From contig NC_056748.1 in assembly GCF_019279795.1 (NCBI RefSeq), forward strand, positions 696,426,306 through 696,490,305: DNA of 64,000 bases, in the 5' to 3' direction. Under the pieces are notes generated by a model. It ran no database searches and was not told the DNA's origin. It saw only the letters and a program-made list of their open reading frames with translations. Source of the DNA: Protopterus annectens. Its lineage: Eukaryota; Chordata; Ceratodontiformes; Protopteridae. Positions 31,563-42,437 of the stretch are shown here, in pieces; within the stretch, counting starts at the first letter, position 1, and each line of letters begins with the position of its first letter. Both the position numbers and the translations under genes were made by a program.

Positions 31563-34500
31563 GAAATACACCATTATAAATTTTACCTTCATCTATAAGT
31601 AAATACACCACATAGGTAGTATAAATCAGAGAAGGAAAGATAAGATCCAAAAGAAAAAAGGGGGAAGGCGGGTGGGTAACCTGGACTGCAACAGTGAATA
31701 CACTCGAACATCTACATTTATGGTAAGTGTACACAACTGTATTATGTTCTTCGTGTTTCACTGTTGCAGTCATTACATTTGGGTAGAGTCCCAAAGCTAT
31801 GGTTGGGAGGCTGGAACTAGACAGAAGTAGGAGCGGCTATGAGGCCCTGCAGAACTGCAGTGGCAAAACCTGCCCTGGATTTAGAGTAGAGTGGCAGATG
31901 ATAATGCTTTGTAAAGGTGTGCACTGAACTCCAAGTAGCAGCCTCTAAAATGTTTCTGGTTGGTACTCCCCTGAGAAAGGCTGCTGTGGTGGCTGCAGCT
32001 CTGGTGGAATGAGGCCTAATGCCCTTAGGCACTGGCTTGCCATGGTGTAAGTAGCAGAAACGAATGCAGTGGCCTAACCACTTAGAAATAGTCTGCTTTG
32101 AGATAGGCTTTCCTTGTGATCCTGCAGCATATGCCACTAGTAATTGCTCTGTCTTCCTGAAAGTATTGGTTCTGTCCAAATAGAATCTAAGCTGTCTGTG
32201 TACATCCAAAGAATGTAGAATTCTCTCCCCCTTGTACTGTGGATTTGGGTAAAAGTTGGCAGATGGATGGCTTGGTTAAGAGCCACACTGGACACTACTT
32301 TAGGCATAAATGTTGGGTTTGTCCTCAGGGAGACCCTGTCTGGATGAAAAATGATGAAAGGTTCCACAGCCATGAGCGCCTGTAGCTCTGAAACTCGTCT
32401 TGCAGAAGTAATTGCTAAGAGCAGAGCTGTTTTCCAAGATAAAAACTTCATATCCGCAGTAGCAGCTGACTCAAAAGGAGGCAGGGTGAGCTTTTCCAAG
32501 ACATAGTTGAGGTCCCATGCAGGTATTGGTAGTCTCCTTGGGGGCCTTAAATTTTTGTCTCCTCTGAGGTACTGCCTTAATAAAGGGTGAGAAAAAAGTG
32601 GTGGCTTTGTATTGTAATGAGCCGAAATGGCAGAGGCATGAATTTTAATTGATGAAGAAGATAGGCCTTTGTCCAGCATCTCAGTTAAGTACTGCAAAAT
32701 CTGACGAATATTTGGTACTGCTGTATCAGTTCCTTGTGCCTGGTTCCAGGCACAGAATCTCTTCCATTTTCCAGCATAAGACTTTCTAGTACTAGGCCTT
32801 CTGGCTTCCAGAATGACATCCATCACAGCTTTACTGAGAGGTGTTTTTTGTATGACTACATTATCCGCCATGCTGCCAAGTTTAATGTCCTGAGTTGGCT
32901 GTGCATGATCTGATTGTTTTGCTGGGACAGTAGTCGAGGTATTTGAGGTAAGGTCCAAGCTGGGTATAGAGATAAGTTCCTTAGTATTGGATACCAGTAC
33001 TGGCGTAGTGTGTCTGGGGCAATCAGTATCATCTTTGGCTTCTCCTGTCTGACCTTTAGGAGCACCTTGGGGAGGAGAGGCAGTGGAGAAAAGGCATATA
33101 CTAATAGGTTTTTCCAGCTGAAAGATAGGGCGTCCACTTTCCATGCTTGTCTGTGATAAGTCCTTGTGCAGAATCTTTTTAGTTGGTAATTGAGAGGGGA
33201 GGCAATTAGATCTATGTCCGGGCATCCCCATTTCCTTGTTCTCATGCTGAAGACTTGTGGATCCAGCTTCCACTCGTGGGGATCCATGAGGTTTCTGCTT
33301 AGTTCGTCTGCCAGAGTATTTTCCTTTCCTGGCAGGAATTGTGCCTGCATATGTACTTGGTAAGTCAAAGCTATGTCCCACAAGGTCATGGCTAGTCTGC
33401 AAATGGGGTAAGAATGTGTGCCCCCCTGCTTGTTTATATAGCACATGACCGTGGTGTTGTCTGTCTTTATCAGTAGTTGTCCCGGATGAAGTAGGTCCTT
33501 GAAGGCTGTCAGGGCATTTTGAACAGCTAACATCTCTTTTTGATTGATATGTGGATGCATTTGGTTTGAGGACCATATGCCCTGAATGCATCTTCCTGCC
33601 ATGTGGGCTCCCCAGGCATAGTCTGATGCATCCGTTGTTAGTGTCTGCCTGGCTGCAGGTAATGTGAATGGCTGTCCCTTGTTCTGGGGGCAAGCCTTTG
33701 CCCACCATCGAAACTCCTGTTGCAGGCAGGGAATGAGAGTAATGACCTTTTCCAGGCTGTGGCAATGTTGAGTCCAAACACTTTTTAGGTACCAGTGAAG
33801 TTTCCTCATATGCAGTCTTGCATATGGAATTAGCAGGATGCCATGAAGCCCAAAGCCTGCAGAATTTTTCTGGCAGATAACTGGGCCTTTCTTGCCAACA
33901 TTTTGAAATAGGTAGTCAGTTGCCTTTGTTTGTCTGGCGTGAGATAAGCCATCTGGGCAGTTGTATTCAAGCTTGCACCCAGGAATGTTATCTCTTGTGA
34001 GGGTACTAGTTTTGATTTATTTTTGTTGACTGTGTACCCTAGGCATGTTAGAAGTCTTTTCACAAACGCCAGATGTTGAAGAAGAATGTCCTTGTTCTCT
34101 GCTTTAATGAGACAGTCGTCCAAGTAAGGATATATTTGTATTCCTCTTTGTCTGCAGAATGCAATTACTGGTGCCAGGCAGTTTGTAAAGACACTGGGCA
34201 CAGTAGATAAGCCAAAGAGCAGTGCAGAGAATTGGTAATGCATTGAACCAGCCTTGAATCTTAGGTATCTTATGCATGATTGTCTGATTGGAACATGCAG
34301 GTATGCCTCTTTTAGGTCTAAAGTCACAAGCCAAGCATTCTTGCCCAGCATGGGCAGAAGCTGCTGCAAAGTCAACATTTTGAATTTTGGAATATTCAGG
34401 AAAGTGTTCAGAATAGATAGGTCCAGTATCGGCCTCCAGGCCTTGTCCTTTCTGGGTACCAAGAACAGTCTTGAGAAAAATCCTTGTCCCTGCTCTTGCT

Positions 34501-36206
34501 CTGGTACTTGTTGAATGACCCCCATGTCCATGAGGGATGAGACTTGTTTTTGTGCCTCTGCCCATTGATTTTTTGGCCGATCTGGCCAGCCGTTTGCCTT
34601 TGGCAGAGTATGGAAATGGAACTTGTAGCCTTGTGACACTATGTTTACAACCTACTTGTCCTGGGTTATGATGTGCCAATTTTGAGCAAAATGTGCTAAT
34701 TTTCCCCCTAAGGGTGCTGCCAGAAGATAAGTGCTTGGTGCAGGCAGGGGGAAGTCATTGGGACTGTTTTCTGTATGTTTGTGATCTTCTCCAGCTTTGG
34801 AGGTAGAAGCAGCCCATTGCTTGGACCTATAAGAACCTTGTGCCTGGGATCTGCCCCTTTGAGGTCTGTCTGACACAGGAAAGGACCAATATTTTGTAGG
34901 CCAGTGTCTACTAAACCTAGGTGGCTGTACTTGTAAAAAATCTTTGACAATTTGCATAGATTTAGCTATGTCCTCCATTTTCTTTAACACCTCTTCTGCC
35001 TTAACACCAAACAAAGTATCATGCTGTAAAAGTGCATCTAGTAATTTCACTTTAACATGATCAGGCAGATTTTGTTCCTTTAACCAAGCATGCCTCCTAA
35101 TTACAGAACCCGTAACTGCAGCCCTGCAGGAGGCCTCCAAAGAATCAAAACCACATTACAAAGTATGTTTTCCAACTTGTTCTGCTGCATACAATAAATC
35201 CTGCATTTCCTTGTTTTCTGCACATTCAAAATTTAACATTTTCTGTTTAAGCAATCCCATGATATGTTGCTGATACTTAAGCATATGAAATTGACAGTTT
35301 AAGGCCCTTATAGCCAAAGTTGCAGATGTGTAAACCTTTTTTCCCCATCTATCCAGTGCCCTTGAATCTCTGTCAGAGGGGGTTGGGTTTTTTGCAGTGG
35401 AAGCCTTAACTCCCTTTGGACCCTGTGAAATAGTTTCTGGGTCAGCATCAGGGTTTTTAAAAAGAAATTTGTGTGAGTCAAGAAGTACAGTTGTGTACAC
35501 TTACCATAAATGTAGCTGTTCGAGTGTCTTCACTGTTGCAGTCATCACTGTAGGGTTCTTCCTGCCGGCAGGCAGTCCTCGGTCGGCCAGAATCCCAAAG
35601 TCTGGGTCCGGCATCGGCTGTTCAGTCATGCTCCCTGATGTCAGAGCGCCAGGAGTACAAAGCTGCCAGCCGACGCCATATTCTCCAGTTTTTCTTGCCC
35701 CAGATGTCAGGTGCCTAAAAATGAAGGCCAATAGTAAAAACTAAAAAATAACATACCACAAACCCCATAGCCTGTAGCAAATACACCACAGAAGAAAGGT
35801 GAAGTAGGTAAGCACACTAGTGAAAGTATAAGAGGGGACAGGAGTATAAGAGGGGACAGGAGGGAGGATAACTCAGACTGCAACAGTGAAGACACTCGAA
35901 CATCTACATTTATGGTAAGTGTACACAAATGTACTATGTTCATCGTGTTTCACTGTTGCAGTCATCACTGTAGGGCTGAATCCCAAAGCTGAGATAAGGG
36001 GTGGTGGTTATAGAGAAGAAGGGGCGGCTAGAAGGCTCTGCAAGACTGCAGAAGCAAAGCCTGCCCTAGACTTAGAGTAAAGAGGGAGATTATAGTGCTT
36101 AGAGAAAGTATGCACTGAACTCCAAGTTGCAGCTTCTAAAATATCTTTGGTAGGTACTCCCCTGAGAAAGGCAGCTGAAGTAGCAGCAGCTCTGGTAGAG
36201 TGAGTC

Positions 36207-38570
36207 CTAATTTTTCCTGGGATTTGCTTTCCATGATGAGTAACAAAATCTGATTCCATGCGCAATCCATTTAGAAATGGTCTGTTTTGAAATGGCTTTG
36301 CCTTGGGAGTTTGTTGCATAAGAAACAAACAGTTGCTCTGTTTTCCTGATATCCTTGGTTCTGTCCATGTAAAAATGAAGCTGTCTGTGTACATCCAAGG
36401 AATGCAAGATCCTTTCCCCCTTATTTTGTGGATTAGTGAAAAAAGTTGGCAGGTGAATAGTTTGATTTAAAGCCACTTTGGAAACCACTTTAGGCATGAA
36501 AGTAGGATTAGTCCTTAAAGACACCCTATCTTGGTGAAAAATAATGTAAGGTTCCACAGCCATGAATGCTTGTAACTCAGAGACTCTCCTGGCTGAAGTC
36601 AAAGCCAGTAGGACAGCTGTCTTCCATGATAAATACCTAATATCAGTTGTGGCAGCAGGCTCAAAAGGAGGCAGAGTGAGTTTTTCCAGAACATAGTTGA
36701 GGTCCCAGGCAGGTACGGGTGGTGTCCTAGGGGGCCTTAAATTCTTTGCTCCTCGTAGATATTGTTTCAGAAGTGGATGCGAAAAGAGTAGAGGGTCTGT
36801 ATTGTAATGTGCAGAGATAGCTGAGGCATGAATTTTTATGGAGGAGAACGATAAACCCTTATGTAGCATGTCTGTTAGGTAAAGCAAAATCTGAGGGATA
36901 TTAGGAATGAGAGGATCCGAATCCTGAGCATGCATCCAGGTGCAAAATCTCTTCCATTTGCCTGCATAAGATTTTCTAGTGCTAGGCCATCTGGCTTCTA
37001 AGATAACATCCATGACCTTTTTGGGAAGGGGAGGATTAATCATAGATCCTGAATTCGCCAGGCTGAGAGTTTTGACATGAGAGTGCAGAACCTGGCCCTG
37101 GTGTTGGGACAATAGATTGGGAATCTGAGGCAAAATCCAAGGTGGTTCCTGAGATAGATTCTTCAGTGCTGAGTACCAAAATTGACGAGGCCAATTTGGG
37201 GCCAGTAGAATCATCATCTTGGGCTTGTCCTGCTTGATCTTTAATAACACCCGTGGTAGAAGAGGTAGTGGTGGAAAGGCATACCCCTTGAGGTTTTTCC
37301 AACTGAATGATAGTGCATCCACTTTCCATGCTAGCTTGTGAAAAGTCCTTGTGCAAAAAATCTGTAACTGGTGGTTGAGAGGGGATGCAAATAGATCTAT
37401 GTCCGGGCAGCCCCAGGCTTCTGTAATCGTCTTGAATATGTGGGTGTCTAGCATCCACTCGTGTGGGTCTGACAGGTTCCTGCTCAGGCTGTCTGCCAAA
37501 GTATTTTGTTTCCCTGGCAGGAACTGAGCTTGTAGATCCACTTTGCAAGCTAGTGCTGTGTTCCATAGAGTCATGGCTAGTCTGCAAAGGGGGTAGGAAT
37601 GTGAGCCCCCCTGCTTGTTTATGTACCACATAACTGTGGTGTTGTCTGTTTGTATCAGTAGTTGTCCTGGTTGTAGAAGATCCCTGAAAGCCAAGAGGGC
37701 ATTCTGAACAGCTAACATCTCTTTTAAATTGATATGTAGGTGCTTCTGATCCTCTGTCCAAAAGCCTTGCAGACCCTTTCCCTGCAAGTGGGCTCCCCAT
37801 GCGTAATCCGAGGTGTCCGTGGTTAACACTTGGCTGGCTGGAGGTAGACTGAAGGCTTTGCCTTTGTTGTGAAGACATGCCATGGTCCACCAATGGAATT
37901 CCTTTTGTAGGCAAGGCAAGACAGCAATCTGTGTGTCTAGACTGTGGCAATGCTGGGACCATACACTTTTTAGGTACCATTGTATTTTTCTCATATGTAG
38001 TCTTGCATTTGGTATGAGAAGGATGCAGGAGGCCATGTAACCCAAAGCCTGCAGGAATTTCCTTGCAGTTAGCTGAGTTATAGAAGCCAAGGTTTTGAAA
38101 GTGGAAGCCAGCTGTAGTTGTTTTTCGGATGTCAGGAATGCCATCTGGGTTGTTGTGTTTAAAAGAGCACCCAGAAAAGTTATCTGTTGTGTGGGGGTCA
38201 AATTTGACTTTTTTATGTTTACAGTGAATCCCAGGTACTTGAGAAGATTTTGAACAAATTCCAGGTGCAGGAGTAAAACATCCTTGCTGTCTGCTTGAAT
38301 AAGGCAGTTGTCCAGATAAGGGTAAATTTGAATACCCTTGAGTCTGCAATAAGCTACTACTGGTGCCAGGCACTTGGTGAAGACCCTGGGCGCAGTAGAC
38401 AAGCCAAAGGGCAGCACAGAGAATTGGTAATGTTTTGAGCCGGCCTTGAACCGGAGGTATTTTCTGCACTCATGTCTGATAGGGATGTGTAGGTAAGCCT
38501 CCTTTAAATCCAATGTCACCATCCATGCATTTTTGCTCAACATTGGCAGGAGCTGCTGCAGAGTAAGCAT
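36207..38570 (-). CDS. DIRS beta copy 4 polyprotein: RT, RNase H, methyltransferase, recombinase
   Basis: A 787-codon open stretch, the longest in the window. Residues 1 to about 215 hold most of the reverse transcriptase (TLDLKEAYLHIPI, LPFGLSTAPRVFTKCL). About 245-390 hold RNase H (LTTDTSDYAWGAH, NLKEMLAVQNALLAF, IQTDNTTVMWYINKQGG, LADSLSRNL). About 390-500 hold the Dam-like methyltransferase segment (CPDIDLFASPLNHQ, ILLAPNWPRQFWY). About 525 onward hold the recombinase (RWPSTRKSYAGKWKRF, SARRVSELQAF). It shows that in this family all four domains share one frame, unlike elements where the recombinase lies in its own frame. The stretch is a part of a fossil; I do not claim a working protein. 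Confidence 0.88.
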   Translation of the reverse strand: MLTLQQLLPMLSKNAWMVTLDLKEAYLHIPIRHECRKYLRFKAGSKHYQFSVLPFGLSTAPRVFTKCLAPVVAYCRLKGIQIYPYLDNCLIQADSKDVLLLHLEFVQNLLKYLGFTVNIKKSNLTPTQQITFLGALLNTTTQMAFLTSEKQLQLASTFKTLASITQLTARKFLQALGYMASCILLIPNARLHMRKIQWYLKSVWSQHCHSLDTQIAVLPCLQKEFHWWTMACLHNKGKAFSLPPASQVLTTDTSDYAWGAHLQGKGLQGFWTEDQKHLHINLKEMLAVQNALLAFRDLLQPGQLLIQTDNTTVMWYINKQGGSHSYPLCRLAMTLWNTALACKVDLQAQFLPGKQNTLADSLSRNLSDPHEWMLDTHIFKTITEAWGCPDIDLFASPLNHQLQIFCTRTFHKLAWKVDALSFSWKNLKGYAFPPLPLLPRVLLKIKQDKPKMMILLAPNWPRQFWYSALKNLSQEPPWILPQIPNLLSQHQGQVLHSHVKTLSLANSGSMINPPLPKKVMDVILEARWPSTRKSYAGKWKRFCTWMHAQDSDPLIPNIPQILLYLTDMLHKGLSFSSIKIHASAISAHYNTDPLLFSHPLLKQYLRGAKNLRPPRTPPVPAWDLNYVLEKLTLPPFEPAATTDIRYLSWKTAVLLALTSARRVSELQAFMAVEPYIIFHQDRVSLRTNPTFMPKVVSKVALNQTIHLPTFFTNPQNKGERILHSLDVHRQLHFYMDRTKDIRKTEQLFVSYATNSQGKAISKQTISKWIAHGIRFCYSSWKANPRKN

Positions 38571-38879
38571 TTTGAACTTTGGTATCTCCAGGAAAGTATT
38601 TAAGACTGACAGATCCAGGATGGGTCTCCATGAGTTTTGCTTTCTGGGAACTAGACAGAGCCTTCAGTAAAAGCCCTGCCCCGTCTCTGATTGTGGAACC
38701 AGTTCTATGGCCCTCATAGCCATGAGGGATCCCACCTGGTTTAATGCCTCGGACCATTGGTGTTTTGGTAGGTCTGGCCATCCGTTTGGTCTTGGCAAGG
38801 TATGAAAGTGGAATTTGTAACCTCTTGAAACTACATCCAGAACCCACTTGTCTTGGGTTATGCAAGTCCAATTTTATTG

Positions 38880-40775
38880 AAAGAGAGAGAGTTTTCCTCC
38901 TAGAGGGGCATCCAGGAGAGAAGGTTCTGGAGCCATGCAGGGGGAGTCATTGAGCCTGTTTTCTATATAATTGAGGTCTGTCCTCTCCACCCCTGGAGGT
39001 GGAAGCACTCCATTGTCTAGGTGTGTAACAGGTCTGTGTTTGAGGCCTCCCTCTGGTGCGCCTATATCTATCCCTCTGAGACCTGTCCGAGCTGGGAAAA
39101 GACCAATTTTTTGTTGGCCAATTTCTGCTAAATCTAGGGGGCTGAACTTGTAAGAAATCCTTAACCGTTTGCATGGATTTTGCCTTATCCTCCATTTTCT
39201 TTATCACCTCTTCAGCCTTAGGCCCAAACAAAACATTATGCTGAACAGGAGCATCCAGTAACTTTGCTTTCACTTGATCAGGTAAGTTTTGTTCCTTTAA
39301 CCAAGCATGTCTGTCTTCTAATGACTGTGCCAGAGGCAGTTGCCCTGCAAGAAGCCTCCAAGGCATCAAAACCACAGTGTAAACCATGCTTCTCCACTTG
39401 TTCAGTAGTATACATCAAATCATGTAATTCCTTATTATCTGCACATGCAGAAATGGTACCTAACTTTTGTTTCATAACAGACAGTAGAAATTGCTATTTT
39501 AGCATATGAAATTGGCAATTTAAAGCCCTAATCGATAAAGTAGCAGAAGTATACACTTTTTTGCCCCATCTCTCCAAAGCTCTGGAATCCTTATCTGTCG
39601 GAATAGGATTTTTAGTACAGGCAGCCTTAACCCCCTTAGGACCCTGAGAAATGGTTTCTGGATCAGCAGTAGGATTTTTGTAAAGGAACTGGTGGGAGTC
39701 AGGGACCCTGTAATATCTGTCGGGCTTAGCAGGGGCTGGAGGAAAGGAGTCAGGAGTTAAATTAGCCTCAGAAAAAGCATCATCCACAATATCCAAAATA
39801 GGAGGAATAGCCAGGGGGTCTATGTTGGGGAAGAAGAAGGAAATCCCTGAGCCTTCTCTTAGATTCCGAGTACTCCTGTCCCTCCCAGTGAAAATGTTCC
39901 CTCATGTCATGTAAAGTTTCCCCAAAAGAAAAATCCTCAGGGGGAGAAGCTGATGGAATAGATTCCTCAGCATCAGAATCCTCATGAGGGAAAGAATATT
40001 CCTGTTCAGAGGAAGACACTGAAGAAATAGATGCCTGATCAGAAGATTCATAATCCAACTCTTGCCTTGGCCTTTTGTCTGGAGGGGGATGTGAACCCCT
40101 AATCATGGTTAGCAAGTCCTCCGCCATTTTAAGTAACTGTTTCTGTGATTTGGGTCCCGGATCAGAAGAGGCCTGGGCTGGTTTCTTAGATTTAGATGGA
40201 GTCTTTGTCTTTGTCCTGGGTTTTGCCTTTATCAAAAGCTGTGTAGGCCTGAAAACCCCCTCGGAAGCTGGTACCTGCACAGCGGCTCCGGACCCATCCG
40301 AGGGAGCATTGTCCGAAGGTCCTGCAGCAGGAGTGCTCAAAGGCCTAGTTGGCTCCTCGTGGGAGTCCTTTTCGGCTATCGGTTCTGAAATGGCCGAAGA
40401 CAGGGGCTGCGAAAGCGCCTCACTGACGATGGCTGAACCTGAAGCTGGCTCTGGTTGTGTAACGTAGTCTGATTTGGACCTCGGAGGCCTGTCCTTATCC
40501 TTGCGTCGTTTGTAAACTCCGGTAGTCGGAAGCGTGTCAGACGACATTTTATAATTAAATCGCCTACCAAAGTAGTGAAAAGCAAAATCGTACCTCCGCT
40601 TAATCGTACGTTGGTTAAATTTAGCACAAAACCGACAACTAGCTACGTCGTGGTCAGGGCCTAAACAAGGAATACAGTAAGAATGGAAATCCTTATGAGG
40701 TATTTGCTTCCCACAAGAAATGCAGTTATTAACTTTTTCTAACATCGGACTGGAGCAAGAAAAAAGTTTCCCCAA
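38880..40775 (-). pseudogene. DIRS beta copy 4 gag-like region
   Basis: The N-terminal part (40775-39780, 331 open codons) contains the Cys/His motif CISCGKQIPHKDFHSYCIPC with GPDH and CRFC, a basic spacer (RRKDKDRPPRSK), a Pro/Ser/Glu-rich middle and the acidic stretch SSSEQEYSFPHEDSDAEESI. The conserved core follows (VPDSHQFLYKNPTADPETIS and SRALERWGKKVYTSATL) and a basic tail toward 38950. The Cys/His layout C-x2-C...H-x3-C-x2-C...H...C-x2-C could bind zinc. Presumed role: RNA packaging. Confidence 0.75.
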
Positions 40776-42437
40776 CGGGGTACTTAGCTTTGAGAAGAAG
40801 AAGTAAGTCTTCGGACTGAAGCACGAAAAAGTATCAGGAGTCAGCTGACCGGCACTTGCGAACTGCTTTCACCGCACGGCAAGAAAGACTGGAGAACATG
40901 GCGTCAGCTGGCAGCTTTGTACTCCTGGCGCTCTGACGTCAGGGAGCATGACTGAACAGCCGACGCCGGACCCAGACTTTGGGATTCTGGCCGACCGAGG
41001 ACTGCCTGCCGGCAGGAAGAACCCTACAGTGATGACTGCAACACTGAAACACGATGAACATTCCTGTAATATCGGTCAGGCTTAACAGGAGCTGGGGGTA
41101 AGGAGTCAGGGGTCAGACTAGACTCCGAAAACACATCATCTACAATGTCTAACACAGGTGGAATAGCTAGAGGCCTGTGCTGAGGTAGTGAAAGAAAATC
41201 CCTGAGCCTCTTTTTAGATTCTGAAAAATCTTGGCTCTCCCTGTGGAAATGCTCCCTCATGGTATGCAAGGTTTCCCCAAAGGAATAGTCCTCAGGAGGA
41301 GATTCTGAAGGTATAGATTTCTTCAGCATCAGAATCCTCATTGGGGGGGGGGGGGGGGGATATTCCTGATTAGAAGAGGAATCAGAAGAAATAGAAACCT
41401 GATCTGAAGATTCATAGTCAGTGTCTTGCCTAGGCCTCCTATCAGGAGGGGGATGAGAACCCCTGATCAAGGTAATCAAGTCTTCGGCCATTTTGAGCAT
41501 CTGTTTTTTGGGCATAGAGGTCTGTCCACGTGGCTCTTGAGTTTGTTTCTTTGCTTTAGAAGGTGCTTTAGTCTTTGCCTTTGAAGCTGAAGTAGTTTTA
41601 ATGTAAAGATGTTTAGGTCTGAATACATCCTCAGAAGCCAGTACCTGCTCAGCGGCTCCGGACCCATCTGAGGGATTAGCGTCCGAGGCTCCAATACCTT
41701 GAGTATCCAGCGGCATGGCAGACTCCACTTGGGAGTCGGTGGCGGCCTGCGACTCTAAAGTAGCGGGCGTCAGGGGCTGCGAAAGCGCCTCACTGAGAAC
41801 CGGCGAACCAGCGACTGGCTTAGGAGAAGCTTCGTCGTCTGTTTTGGGCCTCAGTTGTTTTTCTCTATCCTTTTCTTTGCGTTTTTTGTAAACTCCGGAA
41901 GTCGGATGGCTATCCGACGGCATTTCAGTATAATTAAACCGGCGTCCAAAAAAGTTTAAAGCAAAATCATACCGACGCTTAATAGTGCATTGGTTAAATC
42001 TAGCACAAAACCAACAACCAGTAACTTTGTGATCAGGGCCTAGGCAAGGAATACAGTAAGAATGAAAATCCTTATGATGTATTTGCTTTCCACAAGAAAT
42101 ACAATTATTAACTTTTTCTGACATCAGTCTGGAGCAAGAAAAAAGTTTCCCCAACGAGGTACTTAGCTTTATTGAAGACTTCGGATCTGAAACTCAAACT
42201 CGAAAATCTCAGGAGTTAGCCGACTGGCACTTGCGAACTGCTTCTGCATCGGGCACTGCGCGGCAAGAAAGACTGAAGAAAATGGCGTCGGCTGCTTCTT
42301 TTATACACCTGACGTCAGGGAAGGGGCGACAGCAGCCGACACAGGACCCAAGACTTTGGAATTCAGGCCGGCTGAGGGCAAGCTGCCAGCAGGATTACCC
42401 AAATGTAATGACTGCAACAGTGAAACACGAAGAACAT

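Larger units (their letters stand above)
35484..41061 (-). mobile_element. DIRS-type retrotransposon, family beta, copy 4, nearly whole, nested
   Basis: This is the inner element of a nest, 5.6 kb. Order in its own direction: left terminal repeat (about 40770-41061), gag-like region (about 38880-40775), reverse transcriptase, RNase H, methyltransferase and recombinase (36008-38880), ICR (about 35876-35975), right terminal repeat (35484-35720). Its termini differ from the other beta copies (CATCACTGTAGGG instead of CATTACATTTGGG), so it is a distinct subfamily. The host beta copy reads straight across the joints (35483 to 41062) with no duplicated bases. The long open frames and matching terminal repeats suggest it is the youngest beta copy. 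It has only a few breaks. Confidence 0.92.
31278..42437 (-). mobile_element. DIRS-type retrotransposon, family beta, copy 3, with a nested beta copy
   Basis: This element occupies 31278-35483 and 41062-42437; the space between is another beta element. In its own direction: left terminal repeat (about 42160-42437), gag-like region (about 41062-42154 and 34652-35483) with CISCGKQIHHKDFHSYC and SDHPTSG-type leader, reverse transcriptase (about 33830-34640, YLDDCLIKAE), RNase H and methyltransferase region (about 32880-33810), recombinase (about 31817-32880, with SARRVSELQAL and WSSVHTFTKHY), ICR (about 31690-31800) and right terminal repeat (31278-31510). Apart from the nested element it is broken in a few places and reads as fairly young. 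There is no target duplication at its joints. Confidence 0.9.
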
